Positions 61,419 to 64,000 of a DNA stretch of 64,000 nt are shown in pieces. Within the stretch, counting starts at the first letter, position 1. The number at the start of each line of letters is the position of its first letter. The position numbers and the translations under genes were made by a program. The stretch covers positions 1-64,000 of the forward strand of contig NZ_AONC01000023.1 of the NCBI RefSeq assembly GCF_000585215.1, given 5' to 3'. This stretch comes from Imhoffiella purpurea. Its GTDB lineage: Bacteria; Pseudomonadota; Gammaproteobacteria; Chromatiales; Chromatiaceae. The notes beneath the pieces are model-generated. The model worked only from the letters and a program-made list of their open reading frames with translations, was not told the origin of the DNA and did not search any database.

Positions 61419-62274
61419 GGCCGACCTGCAGCCGATCGTCCGGGACGGTCTCGTGCACGGGCTCGGGCTCCGCCATGACCAGATCGCGGGTGAAGACCTG
61501 GGTGACGGCGTCCTCCATCTGATGTCCGCAGCGCTCGACGCGACGTTCCAGCCAGCTGTGCGCCAGCACCGCCGGAATGGCGACGGTCAGGCCGACGGCG
61601 GTGGTGAGCAGCGCCTGCCAGATGCCGCCGGAGAGAATGGCGGGATCCACCTGGGAGCCGGCCGACTCGAGCCGTCGGAATGCCTCGATCATCCCCAGCA
61701 CCGTGCCGAGCAGACCCAGGAGCGGACTCAGGGTGCCGATGACCTCGAGCGCGCGCAGATAGCCGCGCAACCGCTCCAGCTCCTGGGTCGCGAGCCGGAC
61801 CAGCTCCTCGCGCAGCAGGGACTGATCGGCCCCGGGCCGGCGGCATCCCTCGAGCGCGGCGTGGGTCACGCGCGAGACGGGATCCCTTTGTCCGGTCACG
61901 GCGGCCAGCGCCGCACGCGCGTCGTGCCGGCGCCAGTGCCCGATGGCCGCTCGTGCGGGGCCGAGCGAGCCCAGCCGCAGCCGCTGGAACTGCCAGAGCT
62001 TGAGGATGACGATGGCCAAGGCCACGACGGACAGGAGTCCCAGGACCAGGACTACGGGGCCGCCGGTGTCGAGGAAGGCGTCCAGGCGCTGCGGAAGCTC
62101 GGCGAGAGACCCGAGCCAGTCCGTCTCCACCGCGGGTGCGGTGGACGGATCGGCGGATCCTGCACTGGAGGGTGCCGCTCCATCCGCAGCCGGGACCCCG
62201 AGCGGAGTATCGGGGTCGTCCTCTTGGCTGGATTCGGGTGGAGCGGCATAGATGCTGGCCTCGGTCATGGACAT
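61408..62274 (-). CDS. exbB: ExbB/MotA-TolQ-family proton channel
   Basis: A 288-residue ExbB: an Ala/Pro-rich periplasmic N-terminus of about 60 residues, a membrane helix (VVLVLGLLSVVALAIVILKL), a cytoplasmic helix bundle, then LEVIGTLSPLLGLLGTVLGM and GGIWQALLTTAVGLTVAIPA, the conserved channel helices. It heads an exbB, exbD-remnant, tonB unit. Without a working exbD nearby it must pair with an ExbD from elsewhere. Confidence 0.93.
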   Translation of the reverse strand: MSMTEASIYAAPPESSQEDDPDTPLGVPAADGAAPSSAGSADPSTAPAVETDWLGSLAELPQRLDAFLDTGGPVVLVLGLLSVVALAIVILKLWQFQRLRLGSLGPARAAIGHWRRHDARAALAAVTGQRDPVSRVTHAALEGCRRPGADQSLLREELVRLATQELERLRGYLRALEVIGTLSPLLGLLGTVLGMIEAFRRLESAGSQVDPAILSGGIWQALLTTAVGLTVAIPAVLAHSWLERRVERCGHQMEDAVTQVFTRDLVMAEPEPVHETVPDDRLQVGHAA

Positions 62275-62329
62275 GGGCTCCTCTTGTATCCGTCTGAGCG
62301 CGCGACTGGAATAAGGGTTTCAGGGTGGT

Positions 62330-62361
62330 CGCTCGGCCCTCGGTTTCCGGTGGGCCGAGCG
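62330..62361. terminator. Possible terminator hairpin between the receptor and exbB
   Basis: CGCTCGGCCC, 12-nt loop, GGGCCGAGCG: a perfect 10-bp stem just after the receptor stop. On the minus strand no U-run follows, so it may be a weak or partial terminator that reduces readthrough into exbB. Confidence 0.45.
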
Positions 62362-62368
62362 CCGTGCG

Positions 62369-64000
62369 CTACCAGTCGAGGCTCATGCTGAGCCAATAGG
62401 TCCGAGGCCAGGAGACGGCATAGTTGTTCGTCCCGTATCCGCTCCACACCGACTGCGAATACCACTCGTCGAAGAGATTCTTGACCTCCGCGCCGAGCCG
62501 CAGCTTGCGTGCGTCGTTGCCGCCGAGCGGGCGCTCGTAGAAGAGTCCCAGATCGACGACGTCATAGCCGTCGTAGCGCTCGCTGTTCTCGTCGTCGATG
62601 TAATACTTGCCGACGTGCCGCCATTTGATCTTGCCGCCGATACCCTGAGGCGAGCGGTATTCGGCCGAGAGGTTGGAGATGCGATCCGGGACGCCGCTGA
62701 TCTCCTTGCCCTCGAGTGCTGCATCGTTGCTGGAACGGATCTCGGAGTCGATCAGGGCGATGTCGCCCGAGAGGGTCAGCCCCTCGAGCGGACGCCACAG
62801 CACGGCGGCCTCGACACCGGTGCGCCGGGTCTCGCCCAGGTTCTTGTAGAGCCCCGAGCCGACCGGGTATTCCTGGATCTCGTCGCTGGTGTCGAGGATG
62901 AAGAGCGCCAGGTCCGCCGACAGTGCCTCGATGGGGTCGTAGCTCAGGCCGATCTCGTATTGCCGGATCACCTCGGGCGAGACGTCGAGGTCGGTCTGAT
63001 ACTTGGCCTCGCCGTCCGGGAGCGAGAAGCCCTCGCTGAAGCTGGCGCGCAGATCCAGCCCCTCGATCAGGAGGCTGCGGAAGCCGAGCTTGGGGCTCCA
63101 GTGGTCGTAGTCGTTCATGTCGCTGTCGAACGGCTCGCCGTCTGGGTCTCGGTTGTCGTAGCTGCCGCCGAAGCTGTCGTAGCGAAGACCCAGCGTGGGC
63201 CGGAAATAGCGCGACAACTCCCATTCGCCCTGGGCGAAGACGGAGAAGGTCGTGATGTTGAAGGTACGGTCCTCGGTCTTGTCGAGCCGCGCCCGGTTGG
63301 ATGTATCCCAGCGCAGCCAGTCGGTGTCCTCGTCGTAGTATTCGAGACCCAGGATGGCCGTGAGCGGCTTGTCCGCGAGTTGGGCGTCCAGGTTCAGGCT
63401 GGCGCCTGTACCCCAGACGCTGCGGTCGTAGTTGCGCTCGGTCTGTCCGCCAGGGTCGTAACCGAACTTGGCGAAGCGGGTGAAGTCCTGCTGGGTCCCG
63501 TAGAGCCAGTAGAGGAGCCGCAGCTCCTCGCTCAGCGAGAGCCCCAGGTCGAAGCGTTCGCTGTAGAAGCTCTTCTCGCCGCCGTCGTCCTCGGCGTTGG
63601 GTGCCTGATCGGTGGATTCGGCATCGAAGAGGCTTTTGGGGATGTAGCCCGGGGCATCCCAGTCGGACTGGTGCGCCCGCAGGCTCAACGCCAGGTCCAG
63701 TCGCTCGTTCAGGTCCCAGGTGAAGCGGGTCGAGGCGTTGATGCGCGACCACTGGGAGTTGTCCTGGAAGCCCTGGGTGCTGGCGCCCTGGATCGCCGTG
63801 TTGTTGTAGAGGCCCTCGGCCAGGGAGAGCCCGAAGGCGCCCTGGGCGTCCCAGGTGTCGAATGAGCCGTAGGTCAGTTTGGCCTTGGCGTACTCTCCGC
63901 GCTGGCGGGTATGGAAGGCCAGCGAGCCGGCGCGCGCGAAGTTGCCGTAGAGGACGGAGGAGGGGCCCTTGAATACCTCCAGCTCCTCGATCTCGAGCGG
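62369..64000 (-). CDS. TonB-dependent outer-membrane receptor, N-terminus beyond the right edge
   Basis: The C-terminal 543 residues of a receptor; the frame is open to base 64000. It begins in the plug with EELEVFKGPSSVLYGNFARA and continues into a long barrel with LRYDSF, GAEVKNLFDEWYSQ and ends YWLSMSLDW. The plug shows the FhuA-like GPSSVLYG motif, different from the GPQGTLYG form of the other three receptors. It precedes exbB on the same strand by 94 bp. Confidence 0.85.
   Translation of the reverse strand, partial: PLEIEELEVFKGPSSVLYGNFARAGSLAFHTRQRGEYAKAKLTYGSFDTWDAQGAFGLSLAEGLYNNTAIQGASTQGFQDNSQWSRINASTRFTWDLNERLDLALSLRAHQSDWDAPGYIPKSLFDAESTDQAPNAEDDGGEKSFYSERFDLGLSLSEELRLLYWLYGTQQDFTRFAKFGYDPGGQTERNYDRSVWGTGASLNLDAQLADKPLTAILGLEYYDEDTDWLRWDTSNRARLDKTEDRTFNITTFSVFAQGEWELSRYFRPTLGLRYDSFGGSYDNRDPDGEPFDSDMNDYDHWSPKLGFRSLLIEGLDLRASFSEGFSLPDGEAKYQTDLDVSPEVIRQYEIGLSYDPIEALSADLALFILDTSDEIQEYPVGSGLYKNLGETRRTGVEAAVLWRPLEGLTLSGDIALIDSEIRSSNDAALEGKEISGVPDRISNLSAEYRSPQGIGGKIKWRHVGKYYIDDENSERYDGYDVVDLGLFYERPLGGNDARKLRLGAEVKNLFDEWYSQSVWSGYGTNNYAVSWPRTYWLSMSLDW

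Noticed and set aside
1..64000. tRNA, rRNA, CRISPR arrays, insertion sequences, phage genes
   Set aside because: No cloverleaf, spaced direct repeat array, transposase or integrase pattern was seen on either strand by eye; short or degenerate cases could be missed.

Overview
The window is GC-rich (mostly about 65-70% G+C) and looks like the chromosome of a Gram-negative gammaproteobacterium. TonB-dependent receptors, outer-membrane barrels, a complete type III export apparatus and Fur-box-like sites all point that way. A purple-sulfur-type (Chromatiaceae-like) host is a guess from overall flavour only. No rRNA, tRNA, CRISPR array, transposase or phage gene was seen.

Region A (1-26,010) looks like an iron or metallophore uptake island. 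On the minus strand, from about 11.8 kb leftwards, lie two fused ABC half-transporters of the YbtP/YbtQ-IrtA/IrtB type, a DUF4198 periplasmic protein, a TonB-dependent receptor, a LolA-like protein, an outer-membrane barrel and an MMPL/RND transporter that runs off the left edge. Divergently, on the plus strand, come a second receptor and a second copy of the MMPL, barrel and LolA-like trio, in the opposite order. Next on the minus strand is a methyltransferase, a third receptor and an AraC-type regulator, then a second AraC paralogue. A divergent MFS transporter follows. Fur-box-like sites sit in front of four transcription units. Two of those promoters also share a 21-bp-spaced direct repeat (GGAACGGGAA/GGATCGGGAA) at almost the same distance from the Fur-like site, a strong candidate operator for the AraC regulators. 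No siderophore synthetase is present.

Region B (25,952-55,316) is a type III secretion system (T3SS) with two divergent arms. The left arm (minus) is sctN-O-P-Q-R-[alpha/beta hydrolase]-S-T-U. The right arm (plus) is sctW-chaperone-sctX-sctY-sctV-lcrR, as in the Yersinia Ysc locus. Where Yersinia carries lcrG-lcrV there is instead a block of unfamiliar genes: a CesT-like chaperone, a 1,115-residue putative effector, a 341-residue protein with a translocator-like hydrophobic core, a 258-residue orphan and a 169-residue EspA/SseB-like protein. A SycD-type chaperone, the translocators SctE and SctB, a second putative effector with two chaperones, and sctD-E-F-G-I-J-K-L follow. No secretin (sctC) gene is present.

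Region C (55,328-59,060) continues the same direction with a STAS antagonist, an RsbW-like kinase, an NMT1/THI5-like binding protein and a membrane RsbU-like phosphatase. This is a partner-switching module like the Btr proteins that control T3SS in Bordetella, here apparently coupled to a periplasmic solute sensor.

Region D (59,326-64,000) carries an Old Yellow Enzyme, then a minus-strand exbB, exbD remnant and tonB. The exbD frame is only 34 codons long, with an intact N-terminal motif and no periplasmic domain. A fourth TonB-dependent receptor runs off the right edge.
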